From Rhabdothermincola sediminis (lineage in GTDB: Bacteria > Actinomycetota > Acidimicrobiia > Acidimicrobiales > Acidimicrobilacustridaceae), in the NCBI RefSeq assembly GCF_014805525.1, contig NZ_JACFSZ010000008.1, forward strand, positions 62,001-126,000: a DNA stretch of 64,000 bases, read 5' to 3'. The notes under the pieces were generated by a model that had not been told where the DNA came from, did no database searches, and was given only the letters and a program-made list of their open reading frames with translations. A program made the translations under genes and the position numbers. Shown here in pieces: positions 41,664 to 49,993 of the stretch (position 1 is the stretch's first letter; every line of letters starts with the position of its first letter).

Positions 41664-44150
41664 ATGACGACTCGAGCCGCCCGCTGCTCCGCCCCGCTGA
41701 TCCTGCTCGCGCTGCTGGCCGCGGCGCTCCCGGCCGTGATCGCTCGCCCGGTGCGAGCGCTCAACCCGGGCGCGACCACCCTGCGGGGCTCGGCCAACAC
41801 CAGCGGGACCATCGTGAGCGGGTGGGCCGGGCAGCTCTCGGGGGACGGGCAGTACCTGGCGTTCTCCTCCACCTCGCCGAGCGTGCTGGCCGGGGTGCCC
41901 GGCGTGCCGACCCAGGTCTACCTGCGCGGGCCCGGCCTCGGATCGGCCGCCACGCCCATCGTGCACGTGTCTCGCGGGCTGGGCGGTCTACCGGGGAACG
42001 CCGCGTCGATCCCGGTGTCGATCAGCGCCGACGGAGGGGTCGTGCTGTTCCGCTCCTACGCCACCAACCTGGTCGCCGGTGACACCAACCTCCGCTGGGA
42101 CTTGTTCGTGTTCACCCGCGCCACCGGCACGGTCGAGCGGGTCTCGGTCGGGGCGAACGGGGAGCAGGCCGACGGCAACTCCTTGGTGGGCAGCCTGTCA
42201 GCCGACGGGCGGTTCGTGGCCTTCGCCTCCGACGCAACGAACCTCTGGCCCGGCGGGACGACCCGCAAGCAGGTCTACGTCCTCGATCGTCAGACCGGCT
42301 CGCTGGATCGCATCTCGGCGGCCCCGAGCGGTGTGCCAGGCGACGGCCCTTCGGACAACCCGTCGATCTCCGCGGACGGCCGGCTCGTGGCCTTCGAGTC
42401 CACGGCGAACAACCTGGGTGGTGACTCGCCGTTCAACACCAGCGGCATCTACGTCCGGGATCGCCTCCTGGGCAGCACGACCCTGGTGTCGGTCAACACG
42501 GCCGGGGTGAGTGCCAACGGCGACGCGCAGAACGCGGCGATCTCCGGTGACGGTCGGTTCGTGGTGTTCGACTCGGACTCGACCAACCTCGATCCCCGAG
42601 ACGTGGGTGTCAACAACGACGTGTTCGTGCGCGATCGGCAGCTCGGCCGCACCGAGCTGGTGTCGGTCACCACCGACGACACCGTCCCCGGCGGGGACTC
42701 GTATCTGCCCGCCATCTCAGCGAACGGCCGGTTCATCACTTACACCAGCGATGCCGACGACATCGTTCCCGACGACAACAACGAATCGCTCGACGTGTTC
42801 GTCCGGGACCGGGTGTTCGCATCGACCGAGCGGGCGTCGCTGCTGGCGAACGGCGGTGAGACGGACGGCGATTCCGAGGACCCGTTCTACGACGACGGTC
42901 CCCGCATCTCCGCCGACGGCCGGTACATCGCGTTCGAGTCCTACTCGAGCAAGCTACGCGGGGGCACCACGGGAGACGACACGGCCACCTACATCCGTGA
43001 TCTCGGTCTCGCTCCCGAGGGTGCATCCCGGTTCACCTCGCTCGATCCCGTCCGGATCCTCGATTCCCGTGCGGGTTCCAAGGTGGGGCCCTACTCCTCG
43101 CCGTGGGGCGCGGGGACCACCCGTGACGTGCAGGTGACGGGTGTGGGTGGTGTCCCGTCGACCGCGACCGCGGTCGTGTTGAACGTTACGGTCACCGAGA
43201 CCTCCGACAGCTCGTTCCTGTCGGTGTGGCCGAAGGGCCAGGCCCGCCCGACGGTGTCGAGCCTGAACTGGCAGGCGGGCTGGACCGTCCCGAACGCGGT
43301 GACGGTGAAGGTGGGTGTCGGCGGGATGGTGAGCATGTTCAACAACCGCGGCAGCGTGCACGTGATCGTCGACGTGGTCGGTTTCTACGACCCGACCGGT
43401 GGTGCGGGGTTCACCCCGCTGGATCCGGCACGGATCCTCGATTCCCGTGCGGGTTCCAAGGTGGGGCCCTACTCCTCGCCGTGGGGCGCCGGGATGACGC
43501 GTGACGTGCAGGTGGCCGGCATAGGTGGTGTGCCGGGCGATGCCGAGGCGGTGGTATTGAACGTTACGGTCACCGAGACCTCCGACAGCTCGTTCCTGTC
43601 GGTGTGGCCGAAGGGCCAGGCCCGCCCGACGGTGTCGAGCCTGAACTGGCAGGCGGGCTGGACCGTCCCGAACGCGGTGACGGTGAAGGTGGGTGCCGGC
43701 GGGATGGTGAGCATGTTCAACAACCGCGGCAGCGTGCACGTGATCGTCGACGTCGTGGGCTACTTCCGCCGGGGGACAGGATGGACCTTCTACCCCGTCG
43801 ACCCCGGCCGCATCCTGGACTCGCGACCGACCTCACAGGTGGGGCCGTATTCATCGCCTTGGAGCGCCGGGACCACGCGCGACGTGACCGTGACCGGCGG
43901 GACGGCCGCAGTTCCGTCGCTGGCCACCGCGGTCCTCATGAACGTGACGGTCACCGAGACCACCGACAGCTCGTTCCTGTCGGTGTGGCCGAAGGGCCAG
44001 CCCCGCCCGACGGTGTCGAGCTCGAACTGGAGGCCGGGCTGGACCATTCCCAACGCGGTCACCGCCAAGCTCGGCACCGGCAAGGTGAGCGTGTTCAACA
44101 ACCGGGGCTCGGTGCAGGTGATCGCGGACGTGGCCGGCTGGTACGGCTGA
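41664..44150 (+). CDS. Secreted beta-propeller protein with three C-terminal RILDSR repeats
   Basis: The 828-aa protein has a signal peptide (PLILLALLAAALPAVIARP), then TolB/PD40-like propeller blades up to about residue 450. Each blade has the pattern ISADGRFVAFxSxATNL followed by VYVxDRxTGxxxRVS. From residue 457 three repeats of 126 residues follow, each starting FTxLDPxRILDSRxGSKVGP and ending HVIVDVVGxY. Such C-terminal repeats are common on secreted proteins of Acidimicrobiia and other actinobacteria. No anchor is visible. ATG 41664 is the start. Function unknown; surface binding is likely. Confidence 0.78.
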   Translation: MTTRAARCSAPLILLALLAAALPAVIARPVRALNPGATTLRGSANTSGTIVSGWAGQLSGDGQYLAFSSTSPSVLAGVPGVPTQVYLRGPGLGSAATPIVHVSRGLGGLPGNAASIPVSISADGGVVLFRSYATNLVAGDTNLRWDLFVFTRATGTVERVSVGANGEQADGNSLVGSLSADGRFVAFASDATNLWPGGTTRKQVYVLDRQTGSLDRISAAPSGVPGDGPSDNPSISADGRLVAFESTANNLGGDSPFNTSGIYVRDRLLGSTTLVSVNTAGVSANGDAQNAAISGDGRFVVFDSDSTNLDPRDVGVNNDVFVRDRQLGRTELVSVTTDDTVPGGDSYLPAISANGRFITYTSDADDIVPDDNNESLDVFVRDRVFASTERASLLANGGETDGDSEDPFYDDGPRISADGRYIAFESYSSKLRGGTTGDDTATYIRDLGLAPEGASRFTSLDPVRILDSRAGSKVGPYSSPWGAGTTRDVQVTGVGGVPSTATAVVLNVTVTETSDSSFLSVWPKGQARPTVSSLNWQAGWTVPNAVTVKVGVGGMVSMFNNRGSVHVIVDVVGFYDPTGGAGFTPLDPARILDSRAGSKVGPYSSPWGAGMTRDVQVAGIGGVPGDAEAVVLNVTVTETSDSSFLSVWPKGQARPTVSSLNWQAGWTVPNAVTVKVGAGGMVSMFNNRGSVHVIVDVVGYFRRGTGWTFYPVDPGRILDSRPTSQVGPYSSPWSAGTTRDVTVTGGTAAVPSLATAVLMNVTVTETTDSSFLSVWPKGQPRPTVSSSNWRPGWTIPNAVTAKLGTGKVSVFNNRGSVQVIADVAGWYG
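43032..44147 (+). repeat. Three tandem 378-bp coding repeats
   Basis: Units begin at 43032, 43410 and 43788 with exact 378-base spacing (126 codons). Units 1 and 2 are almost identical in DNA over long blocks (for example 43045-43110 against 43423-43488, and 43180-43380 against 43558-43758); unit 3 is more diverged. This points to recent duplication or gene conversion. Confidence 0.88.
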
Positions 44151-44172
44151 CGCGGTGGGGCAGCGCCGCTGG

Positions 44173-44763
44173 TCACAACACTGACGGGACGGTGAGCTCG
44201 TCCTCACTGGCCAGTAGCAGCCGGTCACCGAGTTCGAGGTGCCCACCGTGGTGCGTCACCCACCGGGCCCCGAGATTCGGGATCCGTCCGGCAGGGTCGC
44301 CGTGGTAGCCCTCGAGCGCGTAGATGATCCCGCCGTGGCACACGATCACCACCTCGGCCCCCCGGTGCCGACGCTCGATGCGCTCCAGCGCCCGCGTCAC
44401 CCGTTCGATCACCGAATCGTCGTTCTCGTAGCCCTTCGGGCGCCGACCGGCCTCGATCCAGCCCGGCCACCGGGCTTCGATCTCGGCTCGGGTCAGTCCG
44501 GACCACTCACCCGCGTCCCGCTCGACCAGGTCGGCGTCAGGGATCACCGGGCCCACACCGAGCTGCTCGGCCATGATGCCGGCCGTGTCGAATGCACGCC
44601 GTAGTGGCGAGGCGACGATGGCATCGACGCGCCCCAGGCGAGCGGCGGCGTGGCGTGCCTGGCGGCGTCCCAGCCCGGACAGGGGGGGATCGGCCCGGCC
44701 CTGCCACCGGCCTTGGGCGTTCCATTCCGATTGGCCGTGGCGGACGAGCAGCATCCGGGTCAT
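44173..44763 (-). CDS. Histidine phosphatase family protein (phosphoglycerate-mutase-like)
   Basis: The 196-aa protein starts MLLVRHGQSEWN, with the catalytic RHG motif at residues 8-10, has ASPLRRAFDTA and ERDAGEWSGLTRAEIE, and the second catalytic His in VIVCHGGII. It removes phosphate from an unknown small molecule or protein. ATG 44763 is used. It is convergent with the secreted propeller gene and divergent from the MoaD-like gene. Confidence 0.92.
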   Translation of the reverse strand: MTRMLLVRHGQSEWNAQGRWQGRADPPLSGLGRRQARHAAARLGRVDAIVASPLRRAFDTAGIMAEQLGVGPVIPDADLVERDAGEWSGLTRAEIEARWPGWIEAGRRPKGYENDDSVIERVTRALERIERRHRGAEVVIVCHGGIIYALEGYHGDPAGRIPNLGARWVTHHGGHLELGDRLLLASEDELTVPSVL

Positions 44764-44857
44764 ACGGCGGGCAACCGTAGTGGCTGACCGCCCACGTTTC
44801 GGCCGCCCGCACCCGGGCGGGCGGGCGAGGAGCGAGCCGGCACTACGCTTCGGGTCC

Positions 44858-45109
44858 ATGGCGACGCTCCGCCTGTTCGCCTCGGCGAGAGAGGCAGCCG
44901 GTACGGCGCGCGACACCGTTCCGGGGGCTACCGTCGGCGAGGTGCTCGATGCGGCCGAAGCCCGGTACGGGCGCGTGTTCGCCGAGGTCCTGGCGGGCTG
45001 CCGGGTGTGGTGCAACGGCGAGCCGATCACTCGGGATGCCGCGGTCGGCGAGGGCGACGAGATCGCGGTGCTGCCTCCCGTGTCCGGTGGCGCGGTCGGC
45101 GTGAGGTGA
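44858..45109 (+). CDS. MoaD/ThiS-family ubiquitin-like sulfur carrier, with C-terminal extension
   Basis: The 83-aa protein has the beta-grasp pattern ATLRLFASAREAAGTARD, CNGEPITRDAAVGEGDEIAVLPPVSGG. Family members end in Gly-Gly, whose carboxylate is adenylated and thiolated. Here five more residues (AVGVR) follow the Gly-Gly, so a cleavage or another role would be needed. No MoaE, MoaB or E1-like gene is nearby. ATG 44858 is used; the stop overlaps the next ATG by 1 base (TGATG). Confidence 0.85.
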   Translation: MATLRLFASAREAAGTARDTVPGATVGEVLDAAEARYGRVFAEVLAGCRVWCNGEPITRDAAVGEGDEIAVLPPVSGGAVGVR

Positions 45110-45924
45110 TGCGACCGGCACGACCGACCGGGGCCGGCTCCGCGGACGACTTCGCCTCGTTCGCCTGGGTGGACCGCCTGGTCAGTGGCTACGACCTCGA
45201 GGGCCCACGGGTGCGGATGGGGATCCTCTGGTTCGTGCTGGCGGTGGCGGCCGCCGTCGCGGGCTCGGTCGCGGTGGCCCTGCTCTTCGGGATCGTGGCG
45301 TTCGCCGCCGCGCTGCAGACCGCCGCCGCCTGGCGACGGACCCGTCGGCGGCCGAGCCGGCTGGTGGCCGGCACCGGTGCGCTGGCGATGCCGGTGGCGG
45401 CGACGCTGGGCATCGGGCTGGCCGGCGTGGCCGCGCTGGCGTTCGCCGCGGCGGCCGCGCTTGTCGCCGCCGTGCAGCCCCGCCGCCGCTTGCACCCGGT
45501 CGCCGCCGCGGGGTACACGCTGCGATGCGGCTTCTTCGTCGCCCTGGCGGCCGCGTCGGCGGTGTTCCTCGCCCGTACGGACGCGGCGGCGCTCGTCACG
45601 CTGGTGGTGCTGGTGTCGGCCTTCGAGACCGGTGACTACCTCGTCGGCACCGGCGCCGCGAGCCCGGTGGAGGGGCCGGTCGCCGGTATTGCCGCCGTCT
45701 TGGTGCTCACCTTCACGGTGGCGGTCTTCGAGCTGCCGCCTTTCGAGAGCGGCTCGGCTTGGGTTTTCGGGGGGTTCGTCGCGGTGCTCGCCCCACTCGG
45801 GCGGTTCCTCGCGCCGGTGCTGGCGCCGTCCGCCGACGCCCGGGTTCCCGCGTTGCGCCGGCTCGATTCCTACCTCCTCGTGACGCCGATCTGGGCCTGG
45901 ATGCTCTGGCAGTACCTGCTCTGA
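45109..45924 (+). CDS. CdsA-like integral membrane protein
   Basis: The 271-aa protein has about eight membrane helices. Near the end of the middle region FETGDYLVGTGAASPVEGPVAG resembles the DxxAYxxGxxxGxxxLxPxxSPxKTxEG signature of phosphatidate cytidylyltransferases, and RRLDSYLLVTPIWAW resembles the DRxDS end. Several invariant residues of true CdsA (Lys and the KDxGxxxPGHGG block) are not seen. It may use CDP-lipid-like substrates or be a non-catalytic relative. ATG 45109 overlaps the MoaD-like stop by one base. Confidence 0.6.
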   Translation: MRPARPTGAGSADDFASFAWVDRLVSGYDLEGPRVRMGILWFVLAVAAAVAGSVAVALLFGIVAFAAALQTAAAWRRTRRRPSRLVAGTGALAMPVAATLGIGLAGVAALAFAAAAALVAAVQPRRRLHPVAAAGYTLRCGFFVALAAASAVFLARTDAAALVTLVVLVSAFETGDYLVGTGAASPVEGPVAGIAAVLVLTFTVAVFELPPFESGSAWVFGGFVAVLAPLGRFLAPVLAPSADARVPALRRLDSYLLVTPIWAWMLWQYLL

Positions 45925-45987
45925 ACGTCCGGGTGTCGGAGCCCGCCGGCGGGGACCTGGTCGAGGTGGCCGGGGTACGCTCTGGCC

Positions 45988-46524
45988 GTGACGCCCGATG
46001 CCGAGGACCTGCTGGCCCCCGATGTGCTCGCAGATCTCGAGCACCAACCGATAGACCGGGTCCGGGCCAGCCGGGCCGCGTGCATCGAGGTCGAGACGGG
46101 CCTGTCCTACCTGCGGCGCCTGGTGCAAGGACCGCTCGACATCGTGAGTCGCGAGCGCGCCCGGCGTGATGCGGGCCAGCCTGAGCCCGCGGACCTGTCG
46201 GCGCTGGTGAAGGAGCTGCCCGATCTGCTCGCGGACGGTACCCGGGCGCAGGGCGTCGGCCGGTTGCCACAAACCTTGGAGCCCACCACCGTCGATCCGC
46301 AGCTCGCAGCGGAGCTGGCCGCCCTGCTGGGCGACGGCCGGCTCGCCGCGGTGACCTCGATGCCCGACGACGAGCTGCGTGCCCTCGAGGGCGCGCTGGC
46401 CGACATCGAGCGGCGGGTGTCCGACCGCCGGCGAGCCTTCCACGAACGCATCGACGCCCTGCAAGCGGAGCTGACCCGCCGATACCGGACGGGTGAGGCG
46501 TCGGTGGAGTCGCTGCTGGAGTGA
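45988..46524 (+). CDS. RsiG-like anti-sigma factor with two c-di-GMP-binding motifs
   Basis: The 178-aa protein is helical with no membrane segment. Residues 36-51 (ETGLSYLRRLVQGPLD) fit exactly the RsiG signature E(X)3S(X)2R(X)3Q(X)3D. Residues 141-156 (ERRVSDRRRAFHERID) give a second copy with His in place of Gln. In Streptomyces, RsiG uses two such helices in an antiparallel coiled coil to bind c-di-GMP and then to sequester sigma WhiG. Homologues in Acidimicrobiia are usually annotated as aerial mycelium formation proteins. GTG 45988 is used. No WhiG-like sigma gene or cyclase is in the window, so partner and output are unknown. Confidence 0.75.
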   Translation: MTPDAEDLLAPDVLADLEHQPIDRVRASRAACIEVETGLSYLRRLVQGPLDIVSRERARRDAGQPEPADLSALVKELPDLLADGTRAQGVGRLPQTLEPTTVDPQLAAELAALLGDGRLAAVTSMPDDELRALEGALADIERRVSDRRRAFHERIDALQAELTRRYRTGEASVESLLE

Positions 46525-46546
46525 CCCGGCCCTAACCTTTGGGGAC

Positions 46547-46915
46547 GTGAACGAGCTGGAGCAGCGATGGAGCGACCTCGGTGCGTTCATCCGTGAGCAG
46601 CGCCGGGTGGGCCAGCTCTCGCTGCGGAAGCTCTCGCAGCTCGCTGGGGTGTCGAACCCCTACCTCAGCCAGATCGAGCGCGGGCTTCGCAAGCCGTCCG
46701 CTGAGATCCTGCAACAGATCGCTCATGCCCTCGAGATCTCCGCGGAGACCCTCTACGTGCGAGCCGGCATCCTCGATCAGCGCGACGGTTCGGTCGACGT
46801 GGTGGGGGAGATCCGCCGTGACCCGGGCCTGACCGAGACCCAGAAGAAGACCCTCGTCCACATCTACGAGACCTTCCGGGCCGAATCCGAACCCGGCGAC
46901 CGCGTTGCCAGCTGA
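46547..46915 (+). CDS. XRE-family helix-turn-helix regulator
   Basis: The 122-aa protein has an XRE HTH at residues 15-72 (LSLRKLSQLAGVSNPYLSQIERG, LQQIAHALEISAETLYVRAG), then a short helical tail (TETQKKTLVHIYETFRAES). It resembles mycobacterial Rv0474 and is similarly placed upstream of mshA, with a 5-base gap. GTG 46547 fits the family N-terminus. Target genes are unknown. Confidence 0.88.
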   Translation: MNELEQRWSDLGAFIREQRRVGQLSLRKLSQLAGVSNPYLSQIERGLRKPSAEILQQIAHALEISAETLYVRAGILDQRDGSVDVVGEIRRDPGLTETQKKTLVHIYETFRAESEPGDRVAS

Positions 46916-46920
46916 TCCGC

Positions 46921-48129
46921 ATGCGCAACCTAGCTGTCCTCTCCCTCCACACCTCCCCGCTCGTACAGCCCGGCATCGGCGACAGCGGGGGCATGAACGT
47001 CTACGTCCGCGAGCTCGTGGGCGCGCTGGCGCAAGCTGGCGTCCACTCGACGGTCTACGTGCGTCGCTGGCGCCACGACCTCCCCGAGACCATCGAGGTG
47101 GAGGCGGGTTTCCGGGTGGTCCACGTCGAGGCCGGACCGTACGACCTGAGCAAGGAACAGCTTCCGGAGGTGACCGATGAGTTCGCCGAGGCCGTGGGGC
47201 GACACCTTCGCCGGGGTGGTGACACCGACGCCATCCACGCCAACTACTGGCTGTCGGGGGTGGCGGGCCACCGGCTCAAGCACGAGCTCTCGCTCCCACT
47301 GGTCTCGACCTTCCACACGCTCGCCAGAGTGAAGGCGGAGACGGGCGACCCGGAGCCGGCCAGGCGTGTCGAGGCCGAGACCGAGGTCGTGTCCTGCTCC
47401 GATGCACTGCTCGCGTCGTGCGAGACGGAGCTGGAACAGCTCGTCGAGCTGTACGGCGCGCCGCGGGAGCGGGTGGAGATCGTGCCACCCGGTGTCGACC
47501 ACGCCTTCTTCTCGCCGGGTGATCGCCGCGGCGCGAGGCAGGCGCTCGGACTGGGGGACCACCCAGTGCTGCTCTTCGTGGGCCGGATCCAACCGCTCAA
47601 GGGGCTCACCATCGCCATCCGCTGCCTGGCGCTGATCGACCCCCGAGCGGTGCTGGTCGTGGTCGGCGGGCCGAGCGGGATAGACGGTGAGGCCGAGCAA
47701 CGCCGGGCGCGGGCACTGGTGAGCGAGCTCGGGTTGGGTGACCGGGTGCGGTTCGTGCCCCCACAGCCCCATCACCTGCTGTCCACCTACTACCGCAGCG
47801 CTGACGTGTGCGTCGTACCGAGCCGATCGGAGTCCTTCGGGCTGGTGGCCTTGGAGGCTGCCGCGTGCGGCACCCCGGTCGTGGCCGCCAGCGTCGGCGG
47901 GCTCACCACGCTGGTCCAGCACGGCCGCACCGGGTTTCTCGTCGACGAGCGCGACCCGGAGGCCTTCGCCGGGTACGTGAGCGAGATCATCGCCGACCAC
48001 GAGCTGGCCGAAGGGTTGGCGAGGTCGGCCGCCGTGAGGGCCAGCCGGTACACGTGGTCGACGACCGCTGCCCGGCTGCGCCGTCTCTACGCGGATCTCG
48101 CCGCCCGATCGCTCGTGACCTGCTCGTGA
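46921..48129 (+). CDS. mshA: D-inositol-3-phosphate glycosyltransferase (mycothiol synthesis)
   Basis: The 402-aa GT4 enzyme begins LAVLSLHTSPLVQPGIGDSGGMNVYVREL, the MshA signature for inositol-phosphate acceptor and UDP-GlcNAc donor, and has LFVGRIQPLKGL and SRSESFGLVALEAAACGTPVV in the donor half. It makes the first intermediate of mycothiol, the actinobacterial redox thiol. The assignment is by motif and neighbourhood; related sucrose-phosphate-synthase-like GT4 enzymes cannot be fully excluded. Start ATG 46921. Confidence 0.85.
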   Translation: MRNLAVLSLHTSPLVQPGIGDSGGMNVYVRELVGALAQAGVHSTVYVRRWRHDLPETIEVEAGFRVVHVEAGPYDLSKEQLPEVTDEFAEAVGRHLRRGGDTDAIHANYWLSGVAGHRLKHELSLPLVSTFHTLARVKAETGDPEPARRVEAETEVVSCSDALLASCETELEQLVELYGAPRERVEIVPPGVDHAFFSPGDRRGARQALGLGDHPVLLFVGRIQPLKGLTIAIRCLALIDPRAVLVVVGGPSGIDGEAEQRRARALVSELGLGDRVRFVPPQPHHLLSTYYRSADVCVVPSRSESFGLVALEAAACGTPVVAASVGGLTTLVQHGRTGFLVDERDPEAFAGYVSEIIADHELAEGLARSAAVRASRYTWSTTAARLRRLYADLAARSLVTCS

Positions 48130-48180
48130 ACGAGGCGCGGGTGCCCGGGGGAGGTCGGCCCCGACGGGTCGGAGGTTCAC

Positions 48181-48651
48181 ATGGCTGACGAGATCGCGAC
48201 CCGGGAGGCGCGGGACCGGGTCGAGGGACTCATCGACCGATGGCTCGCGGACCAACTCGCCGGCAACCCGGTGGTGGTGGCCGTCGAGAAGCACGTCGAT
48301 CCACTCGTCGGCGATCGTCGCTGGTCCGTGCGGATCCACGGGGAGGAGAAGGACGTCTACACGGTCCGGTACGCGCTGCGGCAGCGGAGCCTGCACTACG
48401 AGACCTACGTCATGCCTGCGCCGGAGGAGAACCACGCCCGGTTCTACGAGCACCTCCTGCGTCGCAACGCGGGCTTCAACGGCATGGCGTTCGTCATCGG
48501 TGAGGAGGACGCGGTGTTCCTCGTGGGCCAGCTCCCCATCCACGCGGTGGACGAGGGGGAGCTCGATCGGATCCTGGGCTCGGTCTACTCGTATGTCGAG
48601 CAGTGCTTCCGTCCCGCGCTGCGGATCGGCTTCGCCTCACGATTTCGATGA
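48181..48651 (+). CDS. YbjN-domain protein
   Basis: The 156-aa protein matches the YbjN/type III secretion chaperone-like fold family as in Rv0487, with RWSVRIHGEEKDVYTVRYALRQRSLHYETYVMP and NHARFYEHLLRRNAGFNGMAFVI segments. Function of the family is not established; the fold suggests protein binding. It is the gene after mshA in mycobacteria too. ATG 48181 is used. Confidence 0.8.
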   Translation: MADEIATREARDRVEGLIDRWLADQLAGNPVVVAVEKHVDPLVGDRRWSVRIHGEEKDVYTVRYALRQRSLHYETYVMPAPEENHARFYEHLLRRNAGFNGMAFVIGEEDAVFLVGQLPIHAVDEGELDRILGSVYSYVEQCFRPALRIGFASRFR

Positions 48652-48689
48652 GTATCAATCATTTTCCCTCCTTTTTCTTGTTGTTCATC

Positions 48690-48709
48690 ACCACCCCGAC
48701 TAGGGTGGT
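48690..48709 (+). other. Hairpin after a T-rich stretch
   Basis: A pyrimidine-rich, low-GC tract (48658-48687, with runs of T) is followed by ACCACCC (48690-48696) paired with GGGTGGT (48703-48709). It lies between the YbjN gene and the MFS gene. The T tract precedes the hairpin, so it does not look like a plus-strand terminator; a promoter region or regulatory leader is possible. Confidence 0.4.
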
Positions 48710-48766
48710 CGGCGGGCCCGGGGAGCACCCCCCCACCGGCGCCGATCGGGGAAGACGGTCACTGGT

Positions 48767-49993
48767 GTGAAGCTCCTCGGGCCCTCCGCCCGCCGGCGTG
48801 AACGACCTGCGCTGGCGTTGGTGTTCGCGATCACCGTGACCGGCATCCTCGCCAACACGCTGGTGAACGCGCCCCTCCCGGACATCCTCGACGACTTCGG
48901 GGTCCCGGAGACCGGAGCGGGACCGTTGGTGGCGGCCGCCACCTTGCCCGGCATCGTCATCGCGCCCGCCATCGGCTTGCTGGCCGATCGCTTCGGGCGG
49001 CGACAGGTGCTCGTGCCCTGCCTGGTGGTGTTCGGTCTGGGAGGTGTCGGCGCAGCGTTCGCCCCGTCGTTCGGGGCTCTGCTCGGGTTGCGGCTGGTCC
49101 AAGGGGTGGGATCGGCCGGGCTGATCAACCTCGCCGTGGTGCTGCTGGGGGACTACTGGGAGGGTACCGAGCGGGCCCGGTTGATCGGTTACAACGCGGC
49201 AGTGCTGACGGTGTCGGTGGCGATCTTCCCTGCCGTGGGTGGGTTGCTGGCGGAGGCGGGCGGATGGCGATGGTCGTTCGCGCCGTACGGGTTCGCGCTG
49301 GTGACCGCGCTGGCCGTGTGGTGGGGCGTCCCCCCGCGTCCAACCCCGGTGACGATCCCGATGCGTCGCCAAGTCCACGACGCGCTGGCGGTGTTGCGCC
49401 GGCCGGCTGTGCTGGGCGCGGTCTCGTTCGGCTTCGTCCTGTTCGTGTTGGTCTTCGGGCTGTTCCTCACCGTGCTCCCGCTGCTCCTCGAGCAGCGCTT
49501 CGGGCTGGCCGCCGGCCGGCGGGGCTTCGTGCTTGCGGTTCCCGCGACGGGGGCCACCGTGGCCGCGCTCTCGCTGGGCCGGCTGCGGGCACGGTTCGGG
49601 CGGCGGACCCTGATCCTCGTGGCCTCGATGCTCTTCACGGTCGGCTTCGTGGTCATCGGGGCCGCACCCGTCCTGGGACTGGTCTTCGCCGGTGCGGTGC
49701 TGTACGGGTTCGGCGAAGGGATGTCCATCCCGACCGTCCAGGATGTCGTCGCCGGCTACGCACCGGAGGCGAGCCGGGGCGCGGTGGTCGCGGCCTGGGT
49801 GGGGGCGGCCCGCGCCGGGCAGACCGCCGGGCCGCTGCTGGCCGCGGTCTCGATGGGTGCGGTGGGCCCGGGGGGCACGTACCTGATCGGCGCGGTCGTG
49901 GCTCTCGCGATGGCTATGGCGGTCCTCGTGGCGCGCACGGGCAGGATCCAGGACCGGTACGGCGGCAGGCAAGCGGTAACGTCCGGCCCATGA
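48767..49993 (+). CDS. Major facilitator superfamily transporter
   Basis: The 408-aa protein has 12 predicted helices, the MFS loop signature GLLADRFGRRQVL between helices 2 and 3, and a second RARFGRRTLI segment between helices 8 and 9. It resembles drug/proton antiporters of the 12-TM type. Substrate is unknown. GTG 48767 is used; the stop overlaps the proC start by 4 bases (ATGA), so they are coupled. Confidence 0.88.
   Translation: MKLLGPSARRRERPALALVFAITVTGILANTLVNAPLPDILDDFGVPETGAGPLVAAATLPGIVIAPAIGLLADRFGRRQVLVPCLVVFGLGGVGAAFAPSFGALLGLRLVQGVGSAGLINLAVVLLGDYWEGTERARLIGYNAAVLTVSVAIFPAVGGLLAEAGGWRWSFAPYGFALVTALAVWWGVPPRPTPVTIPMRRQVHDALAVLRRPAVLGAVSFGFVLFVLVFGLFLTVLPLLLEQRFGLAAGRRGFVLAVPATGATVAALSLGRLRARFGRRTLILVASMLFTVGFVVIGAAPVLGLVFAGAVLYGFGEGMSIPTVQDVVAGYAPEASRGAVVAAWVGAARAGQTAGPLLAAVSMGAVGPGGTYLIGAVVALAMAMAVLVARTGRIQDRYGGRQAVTSGP

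Noticed and set aside
42954-43739. Minus-strand open frame with internal repeats opposite the RILDSR repeats
   Set aside because: Its repetition only mirrors the 378-bp coding repeats on the plus strand.
44173-46590. Long minus-strand frame upstream of the histidine phosphatase (805 codons)
   Set aside because: Only the last 196 codons, from ATG 44763, show protein motifs; the rest is antisense to the MoaD-like, CdsA-like and RsiG-like genes.
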